Source: a bacterium (GTDB taxonomy: Bacteria; Actinomycetota; Thermoleophilia; Miltoncostaeales; Miltoncostaeaceae). Taken from it: a stretch of 38,530 nt of DNA. Position 1 is the stretch's first letter. The number at the start of each line of letters is the position of its first letter. The notes below the pieces were generated by a model. It ran no database searches. It was not told where the DNA came from and saw only the letters and a list, made by a program, of their open reading frames with translations. Where the stretch lies: positions 1 through 38,530 of the forward strand of contig JAPOLI010000014.1 in assembly GCA_029977205.1 (NCBI GenBank), in the 5' to 3' direction. Both the position numbers and the translations under genes were made by a program. Below are positions 15,681 to 24,261 of this stretch, piece by piece.

Positions 15681-15686
15681 AAGGTA
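15681..15686 (-). promoter_or_regulatory. Candidate leaderless -10 box TACCTT for dxr
   Basis: TACCTT, seven bases, then GTG 15673, in the 59-base gap after the M42 peptidase gene. It separates dxr-rseP from the upstream rpsB run. Confidence 0.6.
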
Positions 15687-15732
15687 TCACCGCGCCCGGC
15701 CTCAACAGGCGTTGATGGCGCGGCGCGACGCC

Positions 15733-16791
15733 TCAGGCGACCAGCGCCTGCGCCGTCTCGCAAAAACCGGCGACAAGGGCGGCTGACGCGGCGAGGTCCG
15801 CCGGATCACAGGTCTCGACGACCTGATGCACGTACCGAGTGGGAATCGACACGCACCCTGCCAACGCCCCATCGCCCGCGAGCTGCAGCTCGCGCGTGTC
15901 CGTGCCGCCGCGACTCATGATCTCCACCTGATGCGGGATCTCCCTCTGGTCGGCGACCTGCTCGAGGTGCTCGATGATCGCGCGGGGAACGATCACCCCT
16001 GAGTCGTAGGCCTTGATCGCCGCGCCGCCGCCGACGGTGGTCACCTTCTCGTGCGGCTTCGCGCCGGGACCGTCGTTGGCCAGCGTGATGTCGATGGCGA
16101 GCCCGATATCCGGACGAATTCGCTGGGCGGCCACCCGCGCACCGCGAAGTCCCACCTCTTCCTGCGTGGTGGCGACCGCCACCACCTCGCACTCATGATC
16201 GCCAAGATGCCTCATGGCCTGGATCATCACGTAGAGCCCCGCGCGGTTGTCGAGGCTCTTGCAGGTGATCAGGTGTCCGAGGCGCGCGAGGGTGCGCTCG
16301 CGCGTGACGGGATCGCCCTTGCGCACGAGTTCGCGCACCTCATCGGCCGGGAGCCCGACGTCGATGTAGTGGTCATCCGGCGCGGGGAGCTTCTTACGCT
16401 CCTCCGGCGTCATGATGTGGATGGGCTTGGCACCCATCACCCCGAGCAGGTCGTCGCGACCGTGCACGATCACCCGCTGCGCCACCTTCGTCTTCGGGTC
16501 GAAGCCCCCGAGGGGCACCACGCGGATGTAGCCGTCGTCATCGATGTGGGTGACCATGAACCCCAGCTCGTCCATGTGGGCTGCCAACATCACCCGAGGG
16601 CCTCCCCCACCCCTCCGGATCGCTGCCACGTTCCCCAGGGGATCCACCGTGATCTCGTCGGCGTGCGGGGCGAGCTCCGCAGTCACCACCTCGCGGATCC
16701 GCTCCTCCCGCCCCGGTGCGCCCGGCGTCTCGCACAGGCGCGTGAGCAAGTCCAGGTCCAGCTCGGGCATCTCGGTCACAGCACGATCCAT
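15733..16791 (-). CDS. M42 family aminopeptidase (glutamyl aminopeptidase / FrvX-like)
   Basis: Cobalt- or zinc-dependent cytosolic aminopeptidase, 352 aa from ATG 16791. Metal ligands fit the family: AAHMDELGFMV (first His/Asp), SLDNRAG (bridging Asp), TQEEVGLRGA (catalytic and ligand Glu), AIDITLANDGPG, and the C-terminal IPTRYVHQVVE (His). M42 enzymes form dodecameric tetrahedral particles that trim peptides. GTG at 16779, overlapping the cdsA stop as GTGA, and ATG at 16770 are equally possible starts. A peptidase between cdsA and dxr is unusual; the 59-base gap to dxr holds a promoter, so it probably ends the rpsB-led transcript. Confidence 0.93.
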   Translation of the reverse strand: MDRAVTEMPELDLDLLTRLCETPGAPGREERIREVVTAELAPHADEITVDPLGNVAAIRRGGGGPRVMLAAHMDELGFMVTHIDDDGYIRVVPLGGFDPKTKVAQRVIVHGRDDLLGVMGAKPIHIMTPEERKKLPAPDDHYIDVGLPADEVRELVRKGDPVTRERTLARLGHLITCKSLDNRAGLYVMIQAMRHLGDHECEVVAVATTQEEVGLRGARVAAQRIRPDIGLAIDITLANDGPGAKPHEKVTTVGGGAAIKAYDSGVIVPRAIIEHLEQVADQREIPHQVEIMSRGGTDTRELQLAGDGALAGCVSIPTRYVHQVVETCDPADLAASAALVAGFCETAQALVA

Positions 16792-17564
16792 GTCGTGAGG
16801 AAGTATCCGGCCAGCGAGGCGAACAGGAGCGAATCGAACCTGTCCAGGATCCCCCCGTGGCCAGCAAGGATCCTGCCCGAATCCTTCACCCCGAGGTCCC
16901 GCTTCAGCATCGACTCGAAGAGATCGCCGAGGTAGGCCGCAAGGCAGAGCGCGAGCCCGATCACCAGGGACTGCCACCAGGAGATCCAGTCCATGTAGAG
17001 GCCGGCGAACCACACGGCGGCAGTGCCGACCAGCAGTCCGCCGATGAACCCCTCCCAGGTCTTGTTCGGGGACGTCCGCGGCGCGATGGCACGCCGCCCC
17101 CAGAGGCGCCCGGAGAAGTACGACGCGGTGTCGAATACCCAGACCGCCACGAGGAGATTGACGATGGCGCCCGCTCCGTCCGGGAGGTCGCGCGTCAGCA
17201 CCAGCACCCCTGCGGGCATCGCGATGTAGAGCCCGCCCATCAGCACGAGCGCCACGCGGTCGGTGATCGCAGACCGGTCCGGCATCGTGAGGGCCGCGAC
17301 GGCGGCGAGGAAGAGCCCGGCCCCGAGAGCGAACAGCAGCGCGCGCTCGGGGGGTGATGCAACCCAGGCGAGCACCACCGCCAGGACCGCCGTGGCGTAC
17401 CCGGACCACTGCAGGTGCCGGGGCACATCCACGAGGCCGTAGAACTCGAAGAGGGCGGCAAGCGACACCACGAGCGCGAATGCCGCGAACACGGGGCCGC
17501 CGAAGTAGACCGCGGCGACGATCACGGCGATGCCCGGAATCGCGATGGCAACGCGGCTCATCAT
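16776..17564 (-). CDS. cdsA: Phosphatidate cytidylyltransferase
   Basis: Makes CDP-diacylglycerol from phosphatidic acid and CTP, the precursor used by the PgsA-like enzyme nearby; 262 aa with about seven or eight hydrophobic helices. The C-terminal signature is complete: FESMLKRDLGVKDSGRILAG followed by HGGILDRFDS near residues 210-240. SPNKTWEGFIGG precedes it. ATG 17564 overlaps the uppS stop by four bases (ATGA). The uppS-cdsA order is common. Confidence 0.96.
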   Translation of the reverse strand: MMSRVAIAIPGIAVIVAAVYFGGPVFAAFALVVSLAALFEFYGLVDVPRHLQWSGYATAVLAVVLAWVASPPERALLFALGAGLFLAAVAALTMPDRSAITDRVALVLMGGLYIAMPAGVLVLTRDLPDGAGAIVNLLVAVWVFDTASYFSGRLWGRRAIAPRTSPNKTWEGFIGGLLVGTAAVWFAGLYMDWISWWQSLVIGLALCLAAYLGDLFESMLKRDLGVKDSGRILAGHGGILDRFDSLLFASLAGYFLTTWIVL

Positions 17565-18319
17565 CGCGCGCCGAACCTCCGTGTCCTGCGGGCGTACTCC
17601 TCAAAGGCTTCCCGCAGGTCGTCCGGGCCGAAGTCCGGCCAGAGCCGATCCGAGAAGACCAGCTCGGCATACGCCGACTGCCAGAGGAGGAAGTTCGAGA
17701 GCCGCTGCTCACCGCTCGTGCGGATGATGAGTTCCGGATCCCGCAGATCGGGGGCGTACATGAACTGCCCGAATTCTGCGTCGGGCGCATCGGGGCCGGC
17801 CTCGGCGGCGAACCTGCGTGCTGCGTCCACGATCTCGGCCCGACCCCCGTAGTTCATCGCGATGAACAGCCGCATGCGCTCATGGCGCGCCGTGCGGGCC
17901 TCTGCGTCGGCGATCTTCGCCAGCAGGGCTGGGTCCAGGCCGTCGAGCCGTCCGATGAATCGGATGGCCACTCCCTCCACATCGAGGTCGGGAACCTCCC
18001 GATCGATCAGCTCGGAGAACAGGACCATCAGGTCGTCCACCTCGTCCTGCGGACGGTTCCAGTTCTCCGTGGAGAACGAGAACACCGTCAGGTCGCGCAC
18101 GCCCATGTCCCCGGCTGCCCGCACCACGCGCCGCAGGGCCTTGGCCCCGGCCCGGTGACCGGCGGATGTGGGAAGGCGGCGGCGGCGGGCCCATCGGCCG
18201 TTGCCGTCCATGATGATGGCCACCGATTCGGGCACCGCGGCGCGCGGCGCCTCGGCGGGGCGGGAGGGGCGTGAGCCAAGCGCGATGCGCGCGGCCCGCA
18301 GGCGCGAGAGGAGCGCCAT
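17561..18319 (-). CDS. uppS: Isoprenyl transferase (undecaprenyl diphosphate synthase-like)
   Basis: Cis-prenyltransferase that extends farnesyl diphosphate to the polyprenyl carrier of cell-wall synthesis; 252 aa. The catalytic Asp is in VAIIMDGNGRWARRR, followed by TVFSFSTENWNRP, MNYGGRAEIVDA and the signature RTSGEQRLSNFLLWQSAYAE. ATG 18319 follows the frr stop as TGATG, with GGAGG just upstream; a GTG one codon earlier (18322) is possible. Chain length cannot be inferred; actinobacteria may also make decaprenyl carriers. Confidence 0.96.
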   Translation of the reverse strand: MALLSRLRAARIALGSRPSRPAEAPRAAVPESVAIIMDGNGRWARRRRLPTSAGHRAGAKALRRVVRAAGDMGVRDLTVFSFSTENWNRPQDEVDDLMVLFSELIDREVPDLDVEGVAIRFIGRLDGLDPALLAKIADAEARTARHERMRLFIAMNYGGRAEIVDAARRFAAEAGPDAPDAEFGQFMYAPDLRDPELIIRTSGEQRLSNFLLWQSAYAELVFSDRLWPDFGPDDLREAFEEYARRTRRFGAR

Positions 18320-18873
18320 CACACCTCCATGATCTCGGCCTCCTTGCGGGCGAGCATCTCGTCGACCGCCTGCACCTCGGCATCGGTGATCTTCTGCACC
18401 TGATCCTGCGCGCGCGACAGATCGTTCTTCGACACCTCACCCTCCTTCTCCGCGCGCTTGAACTCGTTCAGGACGTCCCGGCGCACGTTCCGCACGGCTA
18501 CCCGCGCCTCCTCTGCCATCCGGTGGGCCACCTTCACGAGCTCCTTCCGGCGCTCCTCCGTGAGCTGCGGAAGCGGGAGGCGAATGATGTTGCCGTCGTT
18601 GCTCGGGGTGAGTCCCAGGTCGGACTCCAGGATGGCCCGCTCGACATCGGGCACCAGCGTCTTGTCGAAGGGCTGAACCGTCAGGAGGCGCGGCTCGGGC
18701 GCGTGGATCTTGGCGAGCTGGGGAAGCGGCGTGGGGGCCCCGTACGCCTCCACCTGGATGCGGTCGAGAAGGGTCGTCGTGGCCCGGCCCGTGCGGAGGC
18801 CCGCAAACTCCCCACCGAGGTTCTTCACCGCGCCCTCCATGCGGCGCTTGGCGTCGTCGAGCCTCTCCTTCAT
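18319..18873 (-). CDS. frr: Ribosome recycling factor
   Basis: Releases post-termination ribosomes together with EF-G; 184 aa, the canonical length. Family features: the helical start MKERLDDAKRRMEGAV, GLRTGRATTTLLDRIQVEAYG, the RLPLPQLTEERRKELVK segment and VRNVRRDVLNEFKRAEKEG. The ATG is preceded by GGGGGAGG at a good distance within the 12-base gap after pyrH. It forms the standard pyrH-frr pair. Confidence 0.98.
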   Translation of the reverse strand: MKERLDDAKRRMEGAVKNLGGEFAGLRTGRATTTLLDRIQVEAYGAPTPLPQLAKIHAPEPRLLTVQPFDKTLVPDVERAILESDLGLTPSNDGNIIRLPLPQLTEERRKELVKVAHRMAEEARVAVRNVRRDVLNEFKRAEKEGEVSKNDLSRAQDQVQKITDAEVQAVDEMLARKEAEIMEV

Positions 18874-18885
18874 GGTGCCTCCCCC

Positions 18886-19635
18886 TCAGGGCCCGTCCGG
18901 GCCGCTCACGATCGTGCCGATGTGCTCGCCATCCAGCAGACGGGCGATGTTCCCCTCGTCCTGCATATTGAAGACCAGCAGCGGCAGGTCGTTGTCCATG
19001 CAGAGCGTCAGCGCGGTGGTGTCCATCACGTGCAGACCGCGCTCGATGACCTCCATGTGGGTGATTCGCGTAATCAGCTCCGCATCGGGATGCTCGCGCG
19101 GATCCGCCGTCATGACCCCGTCGACGTTGTTCTTCGCCATGAGTATGCACTCCGCGCCGATCTCGAGGGCCCGGAGGGCCGCGGTCGTGTCGGTCGTGAA
19201 GAACGGATTCCCGGTGCCCGCGGCGAAAATCACGACGCGCTTCTTCTCGAGGTGCCGAATCGCGCGCCGCCGGATATACGGCTCGGCGACTTCCTGCATC
19301 GCGATCGCGGACTGGATCCGCGTGGTCACGCCGATCTTCTCGAGCGCGTCCTGGATCGCCAGGGCGTTCAGCATCGTCGCGATCATGCCCATGTAGTCCG
19401 CCGTGGCGCGATCCATCCCGCTGGCGGCTCCGATCACGCCCCGGAAGATGTTCCCGGCCCCCACGACCACTGCAACCTCCACCTCACGGTCGGTGGCCCC
19501 CTTCACCATGCGGGCCACCGCCGCGATGCGGTCCGGATCGATCCCGTACCCCTGCTCGCCCATGAGGGCCTCGCCCGAGAGCTTCAGGAGCACCCGGGAC
19601 CAGGCGGCATCAGAGGGCTGGTCGCTAGTCCCCAA
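18886..19635 (-). CDS. pyrH: Uridylate kinase (UMP kinase), probable TTG start
   Basis: Phosphorylates UMP to UDP; amino acid kinase fold, 249 aa from TTG. The family start region [20 protein letters not shown] is present, then [49 protein letters not shown] and [14 protein letters not shown]. No ATG or GTG exists before RVLLKLSG except GTG 19593, which would begin within the first strand. TTG 19635, overlapping the end of tsf by 11 bases, gives the usual N-terminal extension. Start assignment is therefore by elimination. Confidence 0.95.
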   Translation of the reverse strand: MGTSDQPSDAAWSRVLLKLSGEALMGEQGYGIDPDRIAAVARMVKGATDREVEVAVVVGAGNIFRGVIGAASGMDRATADYMGMIATMLNALAIQDALEKIGVTTRIQSAIAMQEVAEPYIRRRAIRHLEKKRVVIFAAGTGNPFFTTDTTAALRALEIGAECILMAKNNVDGVMTADPREHPDAELITRITHMEVIERGLHVMDTTALTLCMDNDLPLLVFNMQDEGNIARLLDGEHIGTIVSGPDGP

Positions 19636-20233
19636 GCTGATAGACCGTGAACCGCCGGATGGTGATGTTCTCGCCGAGCTCGGAGGAGGTCTCCGCCCGC
19701 AACTCCTCCATGGTCCGCTGCTTCTTCTCGGTCGCATCGCGGAAGAACGGCTGCTCCAGCAGGCAGATCTCCGTGAGGTGCTTCGCGAGCTTCCCCTCGA
19801 CGATCTTCTCCCTGGCGTTTTCGGGCTTGTCCTTGGCCTGATCGGCGTACACATCCCGCTCGCGGGCCTTGTAGTCCTCGGGAACGTCGTCCACGGACAC
19901 ATAGGTCGGCTTCATGGCGGCCACGTTGAGGGCGACGTCATGCGCGAACTGCTGGAACCGCTCGGTGCGCGCCACGAAGTCCGTCTCGCAGTTGACCTCG
20001 ACGAGCACGCCCAGCTGCCCGCCCTGGTGGATGTAGCTGGCGATCACGCCTTCGTTCGCCTCACGACCGGAGCGCTTGGCGGCGTCTGCGAGCCCCTGCT
20101 TGCGCAGGCGCGTCACCGCCTCCTCGATGTCGCCACCGACTTCCATCAGCGCCTTCTTGCACACCATCATCCCCGCGCCGGTCTTGTCGCGGAGCTCCTT
20201 CACGAGGGCGGCCGGGATGTTCTCGACGCTCAC
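19625..20233 (-). CDS. tsf: Elongation factor Ts
   Basis: Nucleotide exchange factor for EF-Tu, 202 aa, the short form found in actinobacteria and Thermus rather than the 280-aa E. coli form. The UBA-like N-terminus has [20 protein letters not shown], followed by the core signature [19 protein letters not shown]. The terminal VYQLGD ends the protein. ATG 20233 overlaps the rpsB stop by four bases, the usual rpsB-tsf arrangement. Confidence 0.98.
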   Translation of the reverse strand: MSVENIPAALVKELRDKTGAGMMVCKKALMEVGGDIEEAVTRLRKQGLADAAKRSGREANEGVIASYIHQGGQLGVLVEVNCETDFVARTERFQQFAHDVALNVAAMKPTYVSVDDVPEDYKARERDVYADQAKDKPENAREKIVEGKLAKHLTEICLLEQPFFRDATEKKQRTMEELRAETSSELGENITIRRFTVYQLGD

Positions 20234-21306
20234 GCCTGCTCCCCCTCGTTGGTGGTCGCCTCGGCGGCGATCTCCTCGGCGACCGCATCGGCGGCCAGTT
20301 CAGAGGCGGCCTCGTCGAGCACTGCCTCGGCGGCAGCGGACTCCACGGCGCCCACGGCGTCGCCGCCGGCTGCGGACGGGGCGGCAGCGTCCGCAGCCAC
20401 CTCAGCGGCCGCGGCGACCTCGACCGCGGCGGTGAGGTCGGCCACGGCCTCCTGCACCACCTCTGCAGCGGCCATCGCCACGGCAGCATCGGCCTGCTCG
20501 AGCCCGGCCACCTCGTCGGCAGCCAGGCGGGCGGCCTCGCGCGCCGCGCGGGCGGCGTCAGGGTCACCGGCTGCCTGTGCAGCGGCGGCGGCAGCGCGGG
20601 CTTCCTCGTATCCGCCGTGCGGGTCGAGGCCCTTCCCCTCCCGAATGCCGTCGGCGATCACCGACAGCACGAGCCCGCATGAGCGAATGGCGTCATCGTT
20701 GCCCGGGATCACGTACTGCGCCTCATCCGGGTCGCAGTTGGTATCGACGAGCCCGATCACGGGAATGCCCAGGCGATTCGCCTCGCGAACGCCGATCGCC
20801 TCTTTGTTGAGGTCGACGATGACGACAGCGTCCGGGCGGCGCTGCATCTCGGCTACGCCTCCAAGATTCGCCTCGAGCTTCACGAGCTCTGCCTCGGCGG
20901 CAAGGCGCTCGCGGGTGGGCAGCAGCTCCAACTGGCCACCCGACTTCTGGGCGCGCAACTCATGCAGGCGTCGGATGCGCTGGCTGATGGTGGACCAATT
21001 GGTGAGCAGGCCGCCGAGCCACCGGTGGGATACGTACGGCATGCCGGCGCGGATCGCCTCCTCGCGCACCGAATCCTGGCACTGCTTCTTGGTCCCGACG
21101 AACATCACGCTGCCACCACGCTCAGCCACATTGCGGGCGAAGGTGTGCGCGCGCTCGAGCAGGTCCTGCGTCTGCTCGAGGTCGATGATGTAGATGCCGC
21201 TGCGCTCGCCGAAGATGAAACGCTTCATCTTGGGGTTCCAGCGGCGGGTCTGGTGCCCGAAATGCACTCCGGACTCCAGGAGCTGCTTCATGGTGACGAC
21301 GGCCAC
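20230..21306 (-). CDS. rpsB: 30S ribosomal protein S2 with a long Ala/Glu-rich C-terminal tail
   Basis: Small-subunit ribosomal protein of 358 aa. Residues 1 to about 230 are a normal S2: [73 protein letters not shown]. From about 230 to 358 follows a tail composed mostly of Ala with Glu, Asp and Val, probably helical or disordered; typical S2 ends near 230-260. GTG 21306 is preferred because [10 protein letters not shown] is the common actinobacterial start and AAGGAG lies nine bases ahead. It leads the 13-kb cluster. Confidence 0.97.
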   Translation of the reverse strand: MAVVTMKQLLESGVHFGHQTRRWNPKMKRFIFGERSGIYIIDLEQTQDLLERAHTFARNVAERGGSVMFVGTKKQCQDSVREEAIRAGMPYVSHRWLGGLLTNWSTISQRIRRLHELRAQKSGGQLELLPTRERLAAEAELVKLEANLGGVAEMQRRPDAVVIVDLNKEAIGVREANRLGIPVIGLVDTNCDPDEAQYVIPGNDDAIRSCGLVLSVIADGIREGKGLDPHGGYEEARAAAAAAQAAGDPDAARAAREAARLAADEVAGLEQADAAVAMAAAEVVQEAVADLTAAVEVAAAAEVAADAAAPSAAGGDAVGAVESAAAEAVLDEAASELAADAVAEEIAAEATTNEGEQA

Positions 21307-21354
21307 GCGTCGCGTCTCCTTGTTCGGTTTCGTTCGATATGCCCGTGCGCTGCC

Positions 21355-21386
21355 GCGGGGAACCGGGATTCCGGTCACCGCCCCGC
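21355..21386 (-). promoter_or_regulatory. Hairpin in the rpsB leader
   Basis: An outer stem GCGGGG/CCCCGC (21381-21386 with 21355-21360) encloses an inner stem ACCGG/CCGGT with loop AATC. It lies about 50 bases before the rpsB start and could fold in the leader mRNA. A role in S2 autoregulation is only inferred, by analogy with regulated rpsB leaders in other bacteria. Confidence 0.4.
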
Positions 21387-21445
21387 CACTTTGCGCGCCC
21401 GGGGTAGGGTGAGTTCAGACGGCCTGAATTGACCGACGGGTGATA

Positions 21446-22378
21446 CTAGCCGTCTCGCGCCTGCCGGGCACGCGCACCGGCGAGCACCGCCTCAAGATCA
21501 CCGGGCAGGGCGCTCTCGAACGACAGGTGCTCACCCGTATCCGGGTGATCGAAGTCGAGCCGGTACGCATGGAGGAACTGGCGCCCGAGGCCCCCGTCCG
21601 GGCGCCCACGGCCGTACAGCGGGTCCCCGAATACCGGGTGGCCTGCGCTTTCGAGGTGCACCCGCACCTGGTGCGTCCGCCCCGTTTCCAGCCGGGCCTC
21701 CACGAGTGCCACGGGCCCGATCTGCTCAAGGAGCCGGAAGTGGGTCACCGCATCCCGTCCCCCGTGCGGCAGGACAGCCTGCCGGGTACGGCGACGAGGG
21801 TCGCGACCAATGGGCCGATCGACCGTGAGGGCGGGAGGGAACGTGCCGTGCACGAGGGACAGATACCTGCGCCCGATCTCGCGGTCGCGCATCATCCGGG
21901 ACAGGCGCCGGTGGGTACGCTCGTCGCGGGCCACCAGGAGCAGCCCCGACGTGTCCCGGTCGAGCCGGTGCACGATCCCGGGGCGGTCCGGGTCCCCCCC
22001 ACCTCCTGCCCCGGCGCCGAGAAGGCCGTGCACGAGCGTCCCGGTTGAGTGCCCCCTGGATGGATGGGTCACCATCCCCGCCGGCTTGTCCACGACCAGC
22101 AGGCAGTCGTCAGCGAACACCACCGGAACGTCGAGGTCTTCCGGGACAAGAGCGGAGGCGGCGCGGTGGGCGGGCACGCGCGCCTCGACAACGTCACCGG
22201 GGGCGAGGGCCTGGCGCTTTGGCCGGATCTCGCCGTTGACGGTCACCGCGCCGGATTCGATCAGGCGCTGCGCCTCGGCGCGGCTCTCCACGCCGTCGGC
22301 AGTGGCGAGGACGGCGTCGAGCCGACGACCGGAATCCTCTCCCCCCGCCACGAGACGGATCAGCCGGTCCTCAGGCAT
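21446..22378 (-). CDS. rluD: RluA-family pseudouridine synthase (RluD-like)
   Basis: Modifies uridines in 23S rRNA; 310 aa. An N-terminal S4 domain (about 15-75, RRLDAVLAT and AQRLIESGAVTVNGE) is followed by the catalytic domain with HRLDRDTSGLLLVARDE (catalytic Asp in RLDRDT), LVEARLETGRTHQVRVHLE and GHPVFGDPLYG. Coupling to lspA (eight-base overlap) is the widespread lspA-rluD pair, which supports RluD rather than RluC. The target position is not provable from sequence. Confidence 0.95.
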   Translation of the reverse strand: MPEDRLIRLVAGGEDSGRRLDAVLATADGVESRAEAQRLIESGAVTVNGEIRPKRQALAPGDVVEARVPAHRAASALVPEDLDVPVVFADDCLLVVDKPAGMVTHPSRGHSTGTLVHGLLGAGAGGGGDPDRPGIVHRLDRDTSGLLLVARDERTHRRLSRMMRDREIGRRYLSLVHGTFPPALTVDRPIGRDPRRRTRQAVLPHGGRDAVTHFRLLEQIGPVALVEARLETGRTHQVRVHLESAGHPVFGDPLYGRGRPDGGLGRQFLHAYRLDFDHPDTGEHLSFESALPGDLEAVLAGARARQARDG

Positions 22379-22892
22379 CGCGCCCGGTGAAGATGAGCGC
22401 GATCACGAGGAGGATCGCCCCGCACGTCACCGCCGTGTCCGCGACGTTGAAGGCCGGCCAGGGCCCGATGGCGATGAAGTCGGTAACCCCCTGCCGTGTC
22501 ATGCGATCGATCAGGTTCCCGATGCTCCCCCCGAGCAACAGGCCGCCGCCGATCGGCACCAGTCGGTGCTGGCCCGCGTATGCCACGAGCACCAGGGCGA
22601 TCACCGCGATGGTGATGAGGGTGAGCACAGCGATGACCCCGGTGCTGCCGGAGAAGAGGCTGAACGCGATGCCCGTGTTGGTCACGTGCACGAAGTCGAT
22701 TCCGGGCAGGACGTCCACCACCTCGCCCGGCTCGATCGTGGATCTGACAATTACCTTCACGATCTGGTCGAGAGCGATCACCGCCACGGCGATCAGGCCC
22801 ATCAGCCAGTAGCGCTGGCTTGCCTCGCGTCGTTGCCTGCGCGCGATGACGTCAGGCAGCGCCTCGCGGGGCGTGCGGCCCGGCGTGCTCAC
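22371..22892 (-). CDS. lspA: Lipoprotein signal peptidase (signal peptidase II)
   Basis: Membrane aspartic protease that cuts lipoprotein signal peptides; 173 aa with four hydrophobic helices. Family motifs are DQIVKVIV, NTGIAFSLFSG, GGSIGNLIDRM, VTDFIAI (catalytic Asp) and FNVADTAVTCG (second catalytic Asp). The first 25 residues form a basic cytoplasmic lead. GTG 22892 overlaps the DUF167 stop as GTGA. Confidence 0.96.
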   Translation of the reverse strand: MSTPGRTPREALPDVIARRQRREASQRYWLMGLIAVAVIALDQIVKVIVRSTIEPGEVVDVLPGIDFVHVTNTGIAFSLFSGSTGVIAVLTLITIAVIALVLVAYAGQHRLVPIGGGLLLGGSIGNLIDRMTRQGVTDFIAIGPWPAFNVADTAVTCGAILLVIALIFTGRDA

Positions 22893-23182
22893 GCGATCTC
22901 CGCGGCGAGCACCGCCATGTGGCGCTCGATGCGCGCCGCGTCGCCGTCGATCTCGATCAGCTTGCGCGCTCCCGACGAGCCACGGCGCAGGCGCACAGCG
23001 GACGGGCGGACCCCGGCAATCGCTGCGAGGTACGCGCAGAGGGCGGCATTGGATTGCCCCTTGTGCGGGGCGGCAGCGATTTGGATGCGCACGGCGCCAT
23101 CCTGCACGCCCACGGCCGCGGTGCGCCGGGAGCGGGGCACGGCCTTGACCGCGATGACGACGCCCCCCTCTCGCCGCGTCAC
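22889..23182 (-). CDS. DUF167 (YggU) family protein
   Basis: Small protein of unknown function, 97 aa from GTG 23182, with the family core GVVIAVKAVPRSRRTAAVG, VRIQIAAAPHKGQSNAAL and the Arg/Lys-rich strand VRLRRGSSGARKLIEI. It follows yggT, a pairing also known from E. coli (yggT-yggU). A longer form beginning at CTG 23209 would overlap the yggT stop as CTGA and have GGAG five bases ahead; the added residues include PPVPEWV. GTG 23182 is the conservative choice but its upstream GGAG is only three bases away. Confidence 0.88.
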   Translation of the reverse strand: MTRREGGVVIAVKAVPRSRRTAAVGVQDGAVRIQIAAAPHKGQSNAALCAYLAAIAGVRPSAVRLRRGSSGARKLIEIDGDAARIERHMAVLAAEIA

Positions 23183-23205
23183 CCACTCCGGGACCGGCGG
23201 CGTGG

Positions 23206-23478
23206 TCAGAACAGCTCCATCACGCGTATCACCAGGGCGTTCGCCACGTAGAGAACGATCAGGGCCACGATGGGTGAGAGATCGAACATGCCAAGCGGCG
23301 GTATGACCCGTCGAAAAGGGCGCAGGTACCACTCGGTGCTCTCGTGGAAGAAGTGCCAGAGCGCGCCGGTCACGCGACCCGTGGGCACGCTCGGAACCCA
23401 CGACAGCAGGATCCGGATGATCATCACCACGAGGAACACCGTGAACACCGCGTTCACGTAGTCGATGGCGAGGCCCAC
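23206..23478 (-). CDS. yggT: YggT family membrane protein
   Basis: Small integral membrane protein, 90 aa, with two hydrophobic helices (about 3-27 and 66-88) around the family segment RILLSWVPSVPTG and the loop STEWYLRPFRRVIPPLGMFDLSP. YggT/YlmG proteins sit beside sepF in many Gram-positive genomes and affect envelope or nucleoid organisation; the biochemical role is unknown. GTG 23478 has GGAG four bases upstream. Confidence 0.93.
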   Translation of the reverse strand: MGLAIDYVNAVFTVFLVVMIIRILLSWVPSVPTGRVTGALWHFFHESTEWYLRPFRRVIPPLGMFDLSPIVALIVLYVANALVIRVMELF

Positions 23479-23486
23479 GGATCTCC

Positions 23487-24257
23487 CTACAACTCTGCGG
23501 CGCGCGCAGCCGCGGCCCGCACGGCGGCTGCCACGGCGTCCGTGGTGCTCCGCTCGTCCATCGCCGCTACACCGGCGGCCGTCGTGCCACCCGGGGAGGT
23601 GACGCGCGCCTGGAGCGCCGCGGGGTCGACCCCTCCGTCGAGGAGCGCAGCCGTGCCCGCGAGCACAGCCTGGACCATCGCCCGAGCCGCATCCGGGGGC
23701 ATGCCCTCCTCAACGGCGGCCCGCTCGAGTGCTGAGGCGAGATATGCCACGAACCCGGGGCCGCTGCCAGCCACGGCCGTGGCCACCGGGAACAGCGCCT
23801 CGTCCAGCACGATCACGGCACCGAGTGGCGCGAGAACATCCTGCATCTGCGCCACGCCCGCTGCATCGAGGCCGTCCGATGCCATCGCGACGACGCCAGC
23901 ACCGTGCGCGACAGCCAGATTCGGCATGAGGCGCACGACCGGGTGCCCGCCTGCGGCGGCGGCGAGTCGCTCCGTGGGCCACCCCGCGGCCACGGACGCC
24001 AGGATGGCCCCCGGCTCCATCCGCGGGACGACATCCTCGAGCACCGCGGCGAGATCCTGCGGCTTCACCGCCATGACGACGATCGCGCATGACGCGGCGT
24101 CCCCGGACTGCACTCCGTGCAGCGCCGCGACCTCGTCGGCCCGTCCGGGCACGAGGTCCTCGACGACGACCGACGCATGCGGGGCGAGGCCGGCGGCCAT
24201 CGCGCCGCCCATGGCGCCCACGCCCACGACGCCGATCGTGGGGGCAGAGCGGGTCAC
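23487..24257 (-). CDS. proC: Pyrroline-5-carboxylate reductase
   Basis: Last step of proline synthesis, NAD(P)H-dependent; 256 aa. The Rossmann start IGVVGVGAMGGAMAAGL is clear, then VVMAVKPQD, VRLMPNLAVAHGAGVVAM and the C-terminal signature AVAGSGPGFVAYLASALERA with VTSPGGTTAAGVAAMDE. Presence between sepF and yggT is common in actinobacteria. It starts with GTG four bases after sepF. A cytosolic decameric enzyme is expected. Confidence 0.96.
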   Translation of the reverse strand: MTRSAPTIGVVGVGAMGGAMAAGLAPHASVVVEDLVPGRADEVAALHGVQSGDAASCAIVVMAVKPQDLAAVLEDVVPRMEPGAILASVAAGWPTERLAAAAGGHPVVRLMPNLAVAHGAGVVAMASDGLDAAGVAQMQDVLAPLGAVIVLDEALFPVATAVAGSGPGFVAYLASALERAAVEEGMPPDAARAMVQAVLAGTAALLDGGVDPAALQARVTSPGGTTAAGVAAMDERSTTDAVAAAVRAAAARAAEL

Positions 24258-24261
24258 GGGG

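Noticed and set aside
21428-21450. TTGACC ... TACTAG on the plus strand as a promoter
   Set aside because: The two boxes are only nine bases apart and no plus-strand gene follows; rluD and rpsB are both on the minus strand.
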